Below are positions 33,132 to 46,760 of a DNA stretch of 64,000 nucleotides, piece by piece. Source of the stretch: Lactuca virosa (taxonomy: Eukaryota; Streptophyta; Magnoliopsida; Asterales; Asteraceae); the NCBI GenBank assembly GCA_928212115.1, contig CAKMRJ010003334.1, forward strand, positions 36,167,972 to 36,231,971, given 5' to 3'. The translations under genes were made by a program, and so were the position numbers. Each line of letters begins with the position of its first letter. Positions within the stretch are counted from its first letter, which is position 1. The notes beneath the pieces are model-generated. The model was not told the DNA's origin. It did not search any database and saw only the letters and a list, made by a program, of their open reading frames with translations.

Positions 33132-36100
33132 GGGACTATGCTTAAGAACAGTGAAGTTCCTAAGCTTTTGGCAGAATTCGTCCTCCATCTATGTCTGCTT
33201 TTACAATCCTGGCCTATTTCTTTTAGGGGGTCATATTTTGTCATTTTCTATATTATGTGTCCACGTATTGTTGTTTTGGCTTTATTTCACCGTTTTGTCC
33301 ACCAATAAGGATTCGATTTCTGTTACTCTAACTTCCCGATCCTTCCACCACCGCCCAGTTTATCATTCCCGCACCGATCCACCCTCTTCCTTTTTGTGTC
33401 TTGGATCTCTAGGCTTCCCCCTCATCTGATACAACGACTCCATTTTCAAAAATTATCCACCGCCTCATACGCGTATTACAAATCTAGAAGAAGAGCCTTT
33501 CCATTATAGAGCACCAGTTATGTTCCTTACGCAAGGCGTAGACCCCCTCGCACAACCCGGACCCTGCCTGCTCGCCGTTGATTATAGGTGTGCACCCTTC
33601 TACGGTGCTAGGGCTCCAATGGGTCAACCGGTGTTTTTCAGCTGTTCTTCTTAATATCTCTCGCTGTCTCCATAACTCTTGCTGTCTCCAAATCCCTTCC
33701 AAACCTCCAATGTCTGTTGATGCCTTCAATTCAATCAATTTGGTTCTGCCATAAAAGAACCCTAATCGCCGTTGTTTGATCTAGACGTTCCAGGTAAAAG
33801 CCTTGAACTCTAATTTGTTTATTCACTTCAGACTTCATCACTATTTCTGATGTGTTTTTTGGGTGCTGTAAACTACGGTAAGAAGAAAGATCGAACAACT
33901 TCCGAATTTTCCTTTCCCCAGTTTCGTTTCTGCTTCTATTCGTCAACATACCTGATTCAATGTTTAGGAAGACACAGAAGAAAAGTCTGCATCATTGCCA
34001 CCACCGGTCTCAGCCGCCGCCACCAGGGCAACTGATGGCTACCACTACTTTCAGCCACCAACCTAAGGTAGTATCCACTTCTCTTTCATCATTTTTACCT
34101 AAGTTACTTCTGAAAACTCAATGTTTGTTGCATAATTTTGTAGGGTTTCAAGAACCACTTTCAAATGTAAGAAACATGAGCCACGATTTCGGCTTCAACA
34201 AACTTTGATTTGGAAACGGGCATGTAAGGGTGGAGAAATTGCGTTCAAAATTATTGCAAAGTCAAAGGTTTGAATTTTGAAATCCAAGTTTTCATCGTTA
34301 ATGATGAGTATTATTAAAATTAGTGCTTATCGTTGATTATGAATGTGATGTGGTATACAATGGTGTAATTAGGGCTGTAGTAGCCTTTGAATTTGATCAT
34401 ATGAACCCGAAAATCTAATTTTGTTTCATAACTGTTGACTTTACATGAATTATAATTTATTTTTTTCTCAGATGATAATAGCCATAGGCATTGAGGATGT
34501 GACAAAACAGATAAAGGTATTAAGAACTTAACCAGAACTTAATTTAGGTTATAAGAGGACCGTGTATTCTTAAAGTTTAACAATCATTTGATCTGCTTGC
34601 AAAAGGATTTTGTATTCTTAAAGAACCCCAAAATCTGATTTTGTTTCATAACTGTTGACTTTACATGAATTATAATTTATTTTTTCTCAGATGACAATAG
34701 CTATAGGCATTGAGGATGTGACAAAAGACATAAAGGTATTGAGAACTTAACCATAACTTAATTTTGGTTATAGGTGCTCCTTATATTGTTGTCATGTTTC
34801 TTGGTATAAATAACTCTTCATCTATACAATCAGTGGTTACAAGAGGAGTGCGTGCTCTTAAAGTTTAACAATCATTTGATCTACTTGCAAAAAGATTTTG
34901 TATTCTTAAAGTTGATAAGTCAGCTAAAAAATAATGTGGATTTAACAACATAGAATTTCATGAATTTTGTCCAAATAAATAATTTTTGATTCAATAAAGT
35001 TAATTACCAATATATATGGTGTATACCAGGGGAGAAATAAAAGTATGATATTATATCAAACAAATCATATAAAGGTATGCTGTTATTTTCCATCTAACTC
35101 GACGAACTGTTGGTTCAAAAACCATCTTCTCAAAATAAGTCCATAAACATTAAACAACATGTTTTGGTTTACTAGAATAATCACAGGTCTCGGTGTGTCA
35201 TGTTGTATGTTGACATACTAAAGGGAGTAGATATAAGAAACGTCAAGCTGAAACCAAGTCCAATGCGTATTATGGATTATTTTTATTTCTAGGATTACAA
35301 TTGCTTTTGTTTTGCAATCAGGTTATGGGTGTGTTTGTTCATTCAAGGATTACCATGTACTCCAGAGTAGGTAGAACCTAAACCCAGGATTGATACCCAA
35401 ACCCAACACCAAAACGTTTGTGTACCCCACCCCACCCACTTTGTTGTGTCTTTTCTGAAACTTTAAGGTATAATTGCTTACTGAACCTTTTTGTATATTG
35501 CTAGGCACCCATTCCCAAGTGAGTTGTTGTTTTTTTATTTCTATTCCTAAGTCAGTTCTTAGCATATATATATATATATTCTAATTGAATAAGTCAAACT
35601 GAAACTTTTTGTATGTATATGTTCTTTAGGTTTTGTTTGTCTATTGCATACTTGCATCTTTGTAACTGAAATGTTAACCCGTCGATATTATCGTATTTTG
35701 CAGAGTTATTCAAAAAAGAACTTTTGGATCTGTTTACTTAGATTTTTGATGGTGGTTTGAGTTGTTTTGGATTCTAATTGATTTGGTTTTGGTGTTGTTT
35801 CAGTTTGAGTTTGAGGAGGAGTTGGAAGTATGGATCCGGTGGATGTGGAGATTGCACAGCAGGGCCAAAGCTTGGGGTTGATATTCCCTGCAATGCTTAG
35901 AGGGAATTGAGTTCATATGCTTTCATTTATTATCCAACACAACCATTTTGGTTATAGCATTTGTACATTTAATTTCTTTTTGTTTTTTTTTTTAACTTTT
36001 GCCATTCTAGCTTGGATGTTGCATTTGGTCAAAGAAGTTTCTACCTAGATGAAGCTTTTTTTGATAGGTTTTAAACATGGAATAGCAGAACCGGAGCGGG

Positions 36101-36683
36101 ACTACAACTGGAGTCATGGCTGGACACAAAGTTGAAGTCGATCCTAGAGTCCCATACCTCATTCTCCTCAACCATGTTAACATGTCCAAGAAAACAAACC
36201 CAATAAACTGATGTTATTTTATTTTCCTGAATTTTACGTTTAGTTTATTACCTTTTGTCGCAAATCTTTTGTGAGATACATTGTGATTGTTTAACGGTGT
36301 CATAAAATTGCTATTGTAGATATAGTGAAATTGAAAATTAAAATACATGTAGTTTTATATAATTATGAGAATGTTTGTTTGTTTGTTTGTTGTAGTGTTT
36401 TAGTGGATGCAGCCATATCGAGGTTTATGGTATACCTATTTATTTAGACATTTTTTTTCCTTTTTTCCTTTTGTTGAAATGGAACAGTTCTCGATAAATG
36501 AGTTCTCGATAAATGAGTTGGACATTACTGAAAATCCATATTTGCATATTTTTACTTGGGTGGATGCCTTCTTTGTGCAACTGGTAAATGTTTATCTTGA
36601 TTCAAAACTTGACCCTTTAAATTTTGTTCTAAAGGACTAAATGAAAGAAATTGCAAAGTACTTTTTGTTTTCTTTTTCTTATT
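33131..36683 (+). other. possible host gene fragments, no intact gene
   Basis: The region has gene-like texture (Ser/Pro-rich frames, exon-intron-like borders) but no recognisable protein. Possible exons on the plus strand: 33960-34067, ending AAG|GTAGT and including the start-like MATTTFSHQ; the duplicated 45-nt segments at 34472 and 34691; 35797-35910 after a TTTCAG acceptor; and a short frame at 36116-36211 (MAGHKVEVDPRVPYLILLN). These could be a decayed gene or fragments captured by a transposon. I could not name the source. Confidence 0.3.
34403..34913 (+). repeat. tandem duplication containing a 45-nt exon-like segment
   Basis: Two copies, 34403-34622 and 34623-34913. Each has a poly-T/CTCAG acceptor, a 45-nt open segment (34472-34516 and 34691-34735) and a GTATT donor. 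The copies differ by a few bases; the second has about 70 bp extra after the exon. The encoded 15 residues (M-I/T-I-A-I-G-I-E-D-V-T-K-x-I-K) are kept in frame in both. Confidence 0.7.
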
Positions 36684-39458
36684 TGTAACTACCCCAAAAT
36701 CAAGGGTAAAAATTTCATTTTTAATATAGCTAAAACATTGATACCATTTATTTCAAACATTTCAAATCATCTTTAAGTAAAACATTTATTAGAGTTCATC
36801 CCAAAATCATTCTTTACGGAAATCATAGGTGTGTGCACTGCGATCAATCTGAGCCCTTCTTTTCCAAATCGATGATACCTGAAACCAAAACTGTAAACCG
36901 TAAGCACAAAGCTTAGTGAGTTCCCCAGAGCATACCCCACACAATCCACATAACCACATAATCCATATCAGCTATAATAGCTACATAAACCATATCAATC
37001 ACATAACCATGCATATAAACATATACGGATGTCGTGGGCTCCCCCAGGGTCTTACTCAAGGATGCCATGGGCTCCCCACATGGTCTTATACCTAAGTGTC
37101 ATGGGCTCCCCCATGATCTTCAATAGGAAAGCCATGGGCTCTCCACATGGTCTTACATCCAAGTGTCATAGGCTCCCCCATGGTCTTTAATAAGAAAGTC
37201 ATGGGCTCTCCACATGGTCTTTCATTCGGGTGCCTTGGGCTCCCCCCATGTTCTTCCATGCAAGTATCACAAAGACAACTAGCATACCACATACCACATA
37301 GTCAATAGCATACCACAAAATCATTAGCACACCACCTATACATGCATCCCATACATATCAGTAATGAATCTACAATAAACACTACAACTAACTGAATGGG
37401 CCGGCCTTGGTGCCTTAGACCCATTAGTATGGTGAGGAGACTCACCTTGCACTGCTGAAGTCCCACGGATAAAACTCTAGCTGCTGGTTGACAGATACCT
37501 GAACTGTCAATCATCAAAACGACACCCAATTAATAATTGGGTTCCAATACATAACCATAAGTCTACACTTGGGGTAAATAGACCATTTTACCCCTAACAT
37601 AGCTTGGTTCAAAAACAAGGCCCAAACTCACACTCTAAAGGCCCAAAAGCCCAATAATCAACCAAGGCCCACTTATGGCCCAATTTTCGAAATTGGGCCC
37701 AAACCTCTACATGGACTTATTTTAAGGCACAACCAATTGTTCTAGTCCAAACAATTGGCATTGTGATGGTTCAATATCTCATAATCATCAAGGCCCAATT
37801 ATGGCCTAATTTTCCAAATTGGGCCCAAGCCTCTCAAATGGGTCTTATCCTAAAGCCCAATAATTTCCTCAATCCATAAATATGTTCCTAATTGGCCCAC
37901 AAAGGCGTACAGTAGCTTAGTCCAATAAATGGCCCAATAAGAACCCAAACCCAATTAGGGTTTTTCACATAAAATGACAATTACGGTTAAGTGTTCCTAC
38001 TTAACCCATTAAGGACTTAATCCATTAAGTCCATTACTCCACTAGACCAAACTTAGTCGGGCATAGTTCGAAATTCCAAATCTGTGGTCCTACGCGGATC
38101 CCGAAAAATCCAAAATACATATTCCCAAAATTAGGGTTTTCTAAACCCTAATTAGGTTTTTCCAACCAATCACAAAACCAATTAATCCAATAGTTAAATG
38201 TTTACATTAATTAAAGTCTAATCAAGTCGGGTACCACCCACTACCACCTCGGGTAGTGGTGGTTGGCGATGGTTCACGGCGGCAGCCACCACCTCACGGT
38301 GGTGGTGGTTGTGATCTTGGGCCAAAGAAACACCAAAAGCACTCCAAACGTCGATCCAAACACACCCGAAAGCCCACAGCCACCCGAGATGGTGGCTAGC
38401 AGTAACGGAACAGTGGCAGAACGGCGGCAGTAGGTGGCGGTGACGAGTTCTTTTCGTTTTTTCCTATCCAAAAATATCCATACAACATTAAACTCATGAA
38501 CTAGGCTCACACACACCAAATCACGCACACAGCCACCCTCCCACGGTGGCTGTGGCGGCAAAAGAAATGGCAGCCACCACCTCACGGTGGTGGCGGTTGC
38601 TTTCCGGCCAAAATATTGTTCACCCAACCCCATCTGTTCATGACGCGAGACCACAGCTCCCAACCGCTGACTAGGTGGTTGAGAACGCTGAAACAAGAAA
38701 AACGACAACCATAGGGCTGTCGGCGACAGCAACTGATGTGCACGACGTCGTCTCTCCGAGAATAGTGAAGGAGAGGAGAGGGAGAGGTGGCAGATGGGCT
38801 TACCGACAGTTTCTCGGTAGCTCGCGACCCAGCACAGCGATGCATCACAGCTTTAACACTCGTTCTCGGTGGTTCTATCGGCTGTCCATGACGTCTACAG
38901 CAGCAGGGTTGGTGGTGGCGCTCATCGGCAAAGCGGCGCGCGGACGGTGGAGTTCGACTGGACTAGCAGCGACAACCTGCTCTCATGGTGGCGGCTGAAG
39001 GATTCCCTGACGATGACGGTTGTGAATTCCATTAGTTTTAGGGTTGTGACAAGAAACGAGGGGGAAGGGATACGGGAGTTAGTCTTGTGTCTCATTTCAA
39101 ACATGTGTGCCATTTGCTAACTTCAGTCCCTCCTCCCAAGATCTTTTCCAATTTAAGTCCGGAATTTACCTCTTTAGCCCTTGTCTCCAAAAGTCCTTTC
39201 ATAATAGGTCCCAAAATTACCAATCAGCCACCCAAGTCTTCAAATCCTTTCAATTTAAGTCCATTAATTACCAAACACACCCTTACTTCTGAAATCCTTT
39301 TCAAATTAAATCCAGAACTTACACTTTTAACCCCCGAATAATCCAAATTATAACGTTTGGCTCCCCAAAGCCAACATCCCACTAAATATTATGGATTTTA
39401 GGGCTACTATTCGTTTATTAATTTATCTATTTATTTATTTAATAAACTGGGTGTTACA
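36684..39458 (-). repeat. 3' LTR of the non-autonomous Gypsy element
   Basis: 2775 bp, minus TGTAACACCC...GGTAGTTACA. It contains the hairpin array (37020-37265), the donor block with AAG|GTGAG (minus, near 37446), and GC-rich ACCACC-TCAC-GGTGGT palindromes (38236-38600). Frames of 100-150 codons in this LTR overlap on both strands and are not genes. Confidence 0.85.
37020..37265 (-). repeat. tandem hairpin array (CATGGGCTCCCCCATG type)
   Basis: About seven units of roughly 38 bp, each with a short inverted repeat such as ATGGGCTCCCCCAT followed by GGTCTTA/C. The same array is in the other LTR at 47103-47340. Confidence 0.75.
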
Positions 39459-39460
39459 AC

Positions 39461-40770
39461 TCTCCCCCACTTATATTAGATTTCGTCCTCAAAATCATTC
39501 CTTACCACTCCTGACACGCCAAATAACTTGAGCAACACGGCTACAACCAGAAGCATACCCTATCCTTCCCAAGGCAACCGAAACCAACCCTCGTAGGGCC
39601 CTCCAATCCGTAGATGAACGAATTTCTTACATCATGATCACTTCCACTCCGTCTGAAATCTGTAGTCTCGAGATGGTCTGTCTTCTTGACAGACCGCCCA
39701 TATCGAGAGATTGCCGAGTTCACTACACTTATCTCCCAACTAGCTATTACACTTCTGATATTATTTAGTCCAACTGTAAACAACTTAGTATATCCCCCGA
39801 ATGACAAGCAACTCCACACATGGACCCCAAATCACTGAAACCACTCCAACTCATATTGCTGCCATATAGTTGCTTTCCTGAAGACCAACCGGGACCTCCC
39901 TGGTCCCAACTTGTCTGCCCGATTGATGAGCAAGAAACACACGCACAACAGTCCCACATGACCTCCGAAGGATACCTCGTCTGACAATAACTGCCCTATC
40001 TATACTGCTACTCATGACTCCTTCAATCCTTTGATCCATCTGCTCATGATAGGCTGACAACCTATCGCCACTGAATTCGACGCAAAAGGTGAATGCTACT
40101 AGAATAACTATAGTCTTACATCATACCCGGTCTCCTTCGACCTACCGTTTCCTGATTCCAATTATGTTGTGACCTAATTACAACCTTGCGAACTGGCCCA
40201 CCCTGGCCTAAGTCATCCGGACGAATCCATGAATGCCACTGCTACCCTACAGTCTTTCTGCAGTTCCCGCACTATCTAACCGCTTGTGAATGCTATGGCT
40301 CCCCCGCAATATTAAAACACTCTCCACACTATCTGACTACTGGTGAATGCTACGCCTCCCCCGTAGTCTTACAACACTTTCACCCTACTGACCGCGAGTG
40401 AATGCTACGGCTCCCCCGTAGTCTTACAACACTTTCATCCTAACTGACCTTTAGTGAATGCTACGGCTCCCCCGTAGTCTTACAACACTTTCACCCTAAT
40501 TGACCATTAGTGAATGCTACGACTCCCCTGTAGTCTTACAACACTTTCACCCCAACTGGCCATTAGTGAATGCTATGGCTCCCCCGTAGTCTTACAACAC
40601 TTTCACCCCATCTGACCATTAGTGAATGTTACGGCTCCCCCGTAGTCTTACAACACTTTCATCCTAACACAACCACATCCCAATGCCTTACCCCTAATCT
40701 AACAATTCGAAACGCATACAGATTCGAGCACGCACTCGACCGAACACCCGAACTGAACTTAATTCATGAC
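39461..40770 (-). other. internal 3' region of the non-autonomous Gypsy element
   Basis: Polypurine tract TCTCCCCCACT (plus strand) at 39461-39471, preceded on the minus strand by a short EDEI-like pol end. Nothing between 39500 and 40200 gives a recognisable domain. Confidence 0.6.
40215..40680. repeat. tandem array, about 55-60 bp units with a hairpin
   Basis: About eight units, most with GAATGCTACGGCTCCCCCGTAGTC and a CAACACTTTCACC spacer. CTACGG/CCGTAG form a six-base stem around CTCCC. The first units at about 40229-40290 are more diverged. Confidence 0.85.
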
Positions 40771-40889
40771 TGTCACTACTAGCATTTTGGCTAGGAAATT
40801 CCGTCCTCATGTAAGCAATAACTATTGTGAGACTTGTGCTAATACATTAAAGTGTACTTTATGGTTCCTAATGAACCATGGAAAGATAG

Positions 40890-41370
40890 AGTTCAATTCT
40901 CACCAAGTATGTGAAATCTCTCCAAGTATGTGAAATCTCTCCCAAATCTCTCCAAGTATGTGGAATCTCACCCAAATCTCTCCAAGTATGTGAAATCTCT
41001 CCCATATTTCTCCAAGTATGTGAAATCTCTCCCATATGTGAAATCTCTCCAAGTATGGTAAATCTCTCCCAAATCTCTCCAAGCATGTGAAATCTCTCCC
41101 AAATCTCTCCAAGAATATGAAATCTCTCCCAAATCCCTCTAAGTATGTGAAATCTCTCCCATATGTGAAATCTCTCCAAGCATGTGAAATCTCTCCCAAA
41201 TCTCTCCAAGAATATGAAATCTCTCCCAAATCTCTCCAAGTATGTGAAATCTCTCCCATATGTGAAATCTCTCCAAGCATGTGAAATCCCTCCCAAATCT
41301 CTCCAAGAATATGAAATCTCTCCCAAATCTCTCCAAGTATGTGAAATCTCTCCCAAATCTCTCTACGTAC
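40890..41370. repeat. tandem array, about 30-bp units
   Basis: Units of the type CCAAGTATGTGAAATCTCTC/CCAAATCTCT, arranged as higher-order groups (a 'CCCATATGTGAAATC' variant recurs). Long open frames on both strands here result from the repeat. Confidence 0.9.
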
Positions 41371-41396
41371 CTTCCTCAGTCGAAAACAGCCCAAAA

Positions 41397-41830
41397 CCGG
41401 AGGAGAAAACCCAAAAGGACCCTCTTGGTCTGGAACCCTCTTGGTCCGGAACCCTCTTGGTCCTGAACCTCTTGGTCGGAACCCTCTTGGTCCGAAACCC
41501 TCTTGGTCCGAAACTCTCTTGGTCCGGAACCCCCTTGGTCCGGAATACCCTAGTCCCTCCGGAACTCCTCTTGCTCCGGACAATCTCGCAAGTCCGGAAG
41601 AGTGAGTCCGGACAAAGCCTCACTCCGGAAGACCTCGCCTATTGACTCCGGATCCGAGGGAAGTGCTCAGGAAATTAGCAAGCAGCTTCGGAACTCACCC
41701 AGTACATCCGGAACCCCCCTTGTACCCACTTCGGACCCTCGCAGGCTTTACCTCCACTCCGGAATTTGAGATATAGCTTCGGAATTCAACATATGACTCC
41801 AGAATTCACCTTTTGGCTCCGGATTTTGGA
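41397..41830 (+). repeat. TCCGGA motif cluster in the solo LTR
   Basis: More than a dozen TCCGGA or CTTCGGA/CTCCGGA words within phrases like CCCTCTTGGTCCGGAA. TCCGGA is a perfect palindrome. The cluster lies upstream of the likely transcription start (about 42150). Confidence 0.75.
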
Positions 41831-44463
41831 CCATTTCGGACTTTTTAATCATTTTAAGGCATTTTGACGTCGGGAATTCCTCCAAACTCGTGTTTTTCAT
41901 ATTTTAGACCCCTTAAACCCCTATTTTATGACAAAATAGATTATTTTAAACATATTTATATAAAATAATACCCAAGATTTTTTTAGGGGATTCTAAGAAG
42001 ATAGGGGTTGAGTTTATGATGGGATGCAAATTTTTCATTTCCTATGCAATCCCAGTTAAACACAAAAATACCCATGGATAGAAGCCTTGTACACCAGTTC
42101 TCCATGCAAGTGTCAAGTCACCTTTTATCCTCCCCACTTAGAATACGTGAACTCATTCTCTCCCCTTATCCCACTCCTTACTTTCACATTCAGAAGACTC
42201 CTAAGAATCCTCTCAACTCCTTCAAGCTCCAAGTCTCCTTCCTTCAAGGAAAATTTCTAGAATTTTTGTAAGTGTTCATCCTCTTTTACTAGTAATTCAT
42301 CATATTACTCCTAAGAATTCATTATATTTACACATAAATATTTTCTTAGAATATTCTAAAGTTCAAAGAATCTTTCAAGTGTTGAAACTTGGAAACTCCT
42401 CATCATCTCTTCAAATCACCCAGCAAGTTAACCAAGGTGAGCTTCATATCCCACCTTTTTCTAAGTTTTTATTGTTTTTGGGGGAGAATACAAGTCAAAT
42501 ATTGTCTAAATCCTTGGATAATTGCATGTATTTCTATGTTTAGTGTGTGAGTTGAAATATTATTATTTTATTTCAATCTTCATGAACGTGAAACTTCACA
42601 GATTTCATAAACATCAGAAAAATGTTTAAGAATCATCACAAAAAGAATACTTTGTATACAAAAGAGCCCCTCAAGGTTTTTGGGTGTGTCCAATATACCC
42701 CCTTATTCCATATCTCCATATCTAGAAATAAAAAGTTGCTAAAATAGACCTTATAAGGGGTCACCATTTCTAGAATCTTCAAAGTTTGGAACTTTATGCC
42801 CTATCAATGACTTCTTGCAAACTGATAGCGAGTATTTTATGAATATTTAATATAAATATTTGCGTCAAGAAAATGTACGATTAGAGCCTTTATGACAGAA
42901 ATATTTGCATGTCCTAAACTGTTGTCGTAAAACCTCCAAGAACGTAAGTAATGTTCTATATGTCATAAAACAGAAAACGTGTGTCATAACCGGCAGTTAT
43001 AAATTTATACAAATTATAACTTGACACTTTTTCTCTTGACTAAAATGGCTTAATTTTTCAATAAACAAAAAGGAACGAACACGAGCACCCAGTTAACGAG
43101 CGCAATCAACGATATGGAACGAGAACGATATTTCTATTTAATGAGTACGAATTTCATTATTTATTTAACAAATAATGGATCTCTAACGATTGCTCAAAAG
43201 TTGTTAATATTCTAGTCAGACAAATCTCAAAAGTACCTAAATATAAAAATATTAGTATACGTCTAAAGTCCTGTAAGGAGTTATAGCCAGAGTCTCCTGG
43301 AGGGAGAGCGGGAATTTGTGTATAGATCTATACGGGGTTGACACCCCGCACCTTCGTTGTTTGCTACAGCTAGACAGGCCAGTCTAGGGTGACAAATGTC
43401 TTTTCCAAACCGAGGGCGCCTGAGAAACGCCAAAACAGGCACTCCGTCAGATTAGTATGGTTATAACGACTCACTAGAATATGTTACGTCATCTAGAAAT
43501 TTATGTAAGGAAAACCTCATAAATAAATTTTGGCACATTGTGTTGACTGGCCTACACATGATAGGTGATGGTCCGCATTTGTTGCGTCGACGGACCTTTT
43601 TCATCGCGTAGAATGTCCACAATTGTCATGTTGATTCTTTCTCCTAACAAGTATAGAGTCGTAATACTGCCATTTTACAAATTAAAAAGCGTAGGACTCT
43701 ATGGAAAACGTTTGTAAACGATTTTGAAAACGATAAACTAACCCACGCATATACATATTTGGAACTAGAACTTACGAATATTTTATAGCAGAAAATATAG
43801 GATTTTCTGGAGAAAACGATTTTCTACGATTTCGATAACGATAAACTAGAACGCACACTCAATTTTTACTCGATAAGAGGAACAAGATTTTCAACCATAT
43901 CCTCTTTTTGAAAATAAGGGATTTTTCTGGAAACGGTTGACTATTACTATTCAAAAGAACTATTCTCGGACACAGCTCGCTTTTACAAACTACACTACTT
44001 TTCAAAATCACTCCTCATAAGGATGAACAAAAGCAATGACATGCACACATATATCCATGAATTTCAAGGCAAGACTTCAAACGATTTCATAGAAAATATC
44101 GGATTTTCTGAAAGTACAATGAGAACAATTCTAAACAAGTGTAAACGATTTTATACAAAAATGCTTATGAACTCACCAACTGTTTAGTTGACGCTTTTCA
44201 AAACGAATTATATTCTCAGGGATTTGGTAAGCAGGTAACAAGGGACGCGGATGAAAGACTATTTAGTTGTAGTTTGGATTTTTCTGCTTATGTCTCTTTT
44301 GTGTAATTCGAAGGATAAATACAATATGTAAACAATGTAAGTTTGTTATCTCAATGTATGATGTTTGGATTGCTCTATTTCATTTATATTCAATTGTTAT
44401 GATACTGCTCAATGAAGTCACCCGCCTCCGGACGTTTTCGGCGCCTGGTCCGTGGGTGTGACA

Positions 44464-46745
44464 ATGACTGGAGCCCCAACCTGCTTCCCCAAATTCTGCT
44501 ATCAAGCCCCCAAGAAGACGCGATTCACACGCTGGGAAGTTTTACCGAAATCCAAACTCACGCAACCCTCAAACCAAATAGCCACTTGGGCCGCCATTTT
44601 CCTCGATGAGGATTAGAAATCCCATCCCGGTCTCATACCTGCCCCTGTCCTGAGTACCTGCGCGATTCTCCCCCACTTAGATTCGACTAAGTCTTCGCAA
44701 CACATGAGATTTGAAGGATTCCCAATCCTTCTTACTCTTAAATAACCAACTCCTGACAACCTGTGCTTACCCGTGTTAGTGTTATATTACTGGCCCAAAC
44801 CCCAAAAGACCACACAACTACTAAATACCATATGAACACTTCCCGAATCCTAGCGAAACTAATAATCTCAGACGCCTTGAAATGATGCCACACTTATATC
44901 TCGAAGTCCAAATAATTGATGCTCAGACCAAATCCTCTGCAGTAGACCACTTCCCCTGGCGCTTCCAAAAGCCGACCCAAGCACAATGGCTGAGTCACCA
45001 ATCCTGACCGGAGACCTTCCACATCACATCTCTGAGCCGATATCGACCATAGACCCAGATAACATTGGACGCTCCAAACCAGCAAAGAGAGAAACGACTT
45101 TTTACTAACCACCCCGTAACTCATGGTATGTAAATGGCATATGACAATGTTTGAAGGTATAACCCAAACACAAGTAGGGAAACAAAACCAGAGATACACT
45201 TGCTAAAACCTTTGAAACGAAAAACTTCCTCGTGCAGTTTCCCGCAAGTACTGCACTGAATCCGGGCCTGCTGGCCTCGCAAAAGTTGACCCGAACTCTT
45301 GGGTATCTATCCGGGACCCTCTAATATATGCACCTAATTTGGTCCCCTCTTCCCAAGGTGATCCAAGTCAATCCCTCGCTCTCGGCTCCAGAAATCATAT
45401 CATTCATGGTCTCGCACCCTAACACACCCACCAACTCAATCGTCAATGGCTGAACTGCAATAGCTGGAGCAACCTCTGCCCCACCCGGGTTACAACTACT
45501 CCCAAGTCATAGTCTCCAATCCCGAAAGCTTAATAGAAAGCAAAATCAATCCATGCCGTCCCATACAAGAGATCCACGACGAACTCAAAACCCTAACAGT
45601 CCTTCCACTAACTAGCTCACCACCGGAGCCAAGACCAAACCCTGTTCCTTCCTCATGTGTGCTCATCCTCGTCTGGCAAAGCAGCTATCTCCACTATCAG
45701 AGCATAACCAAGAATTCTCCTTCCCATAAGCTTCTTAGATTCTCCAAGATTCTCACTGATTCGAGTATGGATCTTGTGCTTTCAGTAGTACAAGCCCATA
45801 CTACCTTCCACACCTATCCATACTTTCCTCCGCAATCCTCCCAAATCCTCTAAGTCACCTACTGTGCACCAAATATCCACTAAACAACAACACAATACCC
45901 ACCAAGCAACTCCTAGGCTCCCCCTAGGTACCTAACTTCACCGAACCGCCCCACTAACTCATTGGAGCATATCCTAGGCTTCCCTGTGTTCCCAACCTCA
46001 CCCTACCATCAGCTGCTGAAGAATTCCCCATGATGCCAGCCATCCACCTCCTAGATATCGTCATATCCACTTAGTAGTTGACTCCCATCACTCAAGAGTT
46101 CCACAAAGCACAAAGGAAGCAGCATTCGTGCAGTAGCACTCCAATCCAAAGGACTATCATAGAACATTCAGCCTACATATCGCAAATCGTGTTATCCACA
46201 TCCATCCATCCTCACTGTCGGCTGCCTTATGCAGGCGAATTATACACAGAACATGATCTAATAGACTGTCAAATAATAGACTCTACCCTAGGACCACAAC
46301 CAGACAAGGAACATGAAATAAGGCCAAATCAATTATTTTAAGGCTATAAGATCCTAACCGTATACAATTTTAAAAGCATACACTTAGCAGTTACAAATAC
46401 CAATGACATCTCAATATTCCCAAAGCTACAAACACCACACATCATGCCAATCTATCGCTGACTACTCAGCACTAGCATGCAAGTCTACCAGCTCATACAA
46501 CATATAATGCATCTCTCCTAGCCCTAACTAGCATGTGATTCACAGATTCATAAATCAAGTCATAACAGATAACATATATGGGTATTCTAGGAAAACTTAC
46601 TTGAGCTCGACCGATTGCATGCACCACACCATTTCTTGTCTTAGAAAACTTTTTCCTTGAAAACATTTTTCTTTTTTAAAACTTTACAGATCCTCAGCTT
46701 GAGTTCAGATACTCCCGAAAATATGTCTGAATCCCTCAAACCAAG
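44464..46745 (-). other. internal region of the non-autonomous Gypsy element
   Basis: Non-coding on both strands. A second polypurine-like segment (minus AAGTGGGGGAGAATCG, 44669-44684) with an upstream GAAGACTTAGTC suggests a rearranged or second Gypsy 3' end. 45775-45830 matches the Tekay leader. Confidence 0.5.
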
Positions 46746-46757
46746 GCTCTGATACCA
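46746..46757 (-). other. primer binding site
   Basis: The minus strand reads TGGTATCAGAGC, next to the 5' LTR end. Confidence 0.9.
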
Positions 46758-46760
46758 ACT

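Larger units (their letters stand above)
40771..44463 (+). repeat. solo LTR, 3.7 kb
   Basis: Starts TGTCACTACTAG and ends GGGTGTGACA, with ATGAC target duplications on both sides (40766-40770 and 44464-44468). No PBS, coding region or polypurine tract lies between, so it is a solo LTR left by recombination, or an element with an unusually long LTR only. Contains a tandem array, TCCGGA motifs and a donor-like AAG|GTGAGC near 42437. Internal frames are repeat by-products. Confidence 0.75.

Noticed and set aside
38274..38998. Frames of 107-152 codons at 38.3-39.0 kb
   Set aside because: They lie within an LTR, overlap on both strands and are broken in the other LTR copy.
37020..40680. CRISPR-like arrays
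   Set aside because: Regular repeats are present, but units are contiguous imperfect tandem repeats inside a plant retroelement, without unique spacers or cas genes.
40868..41645. Long frames (up to 227 codons) with repeated GEISHTWRD-like residues
   Set aside because: They are translations of a 30-bp tandem repeat and exist on both strands.
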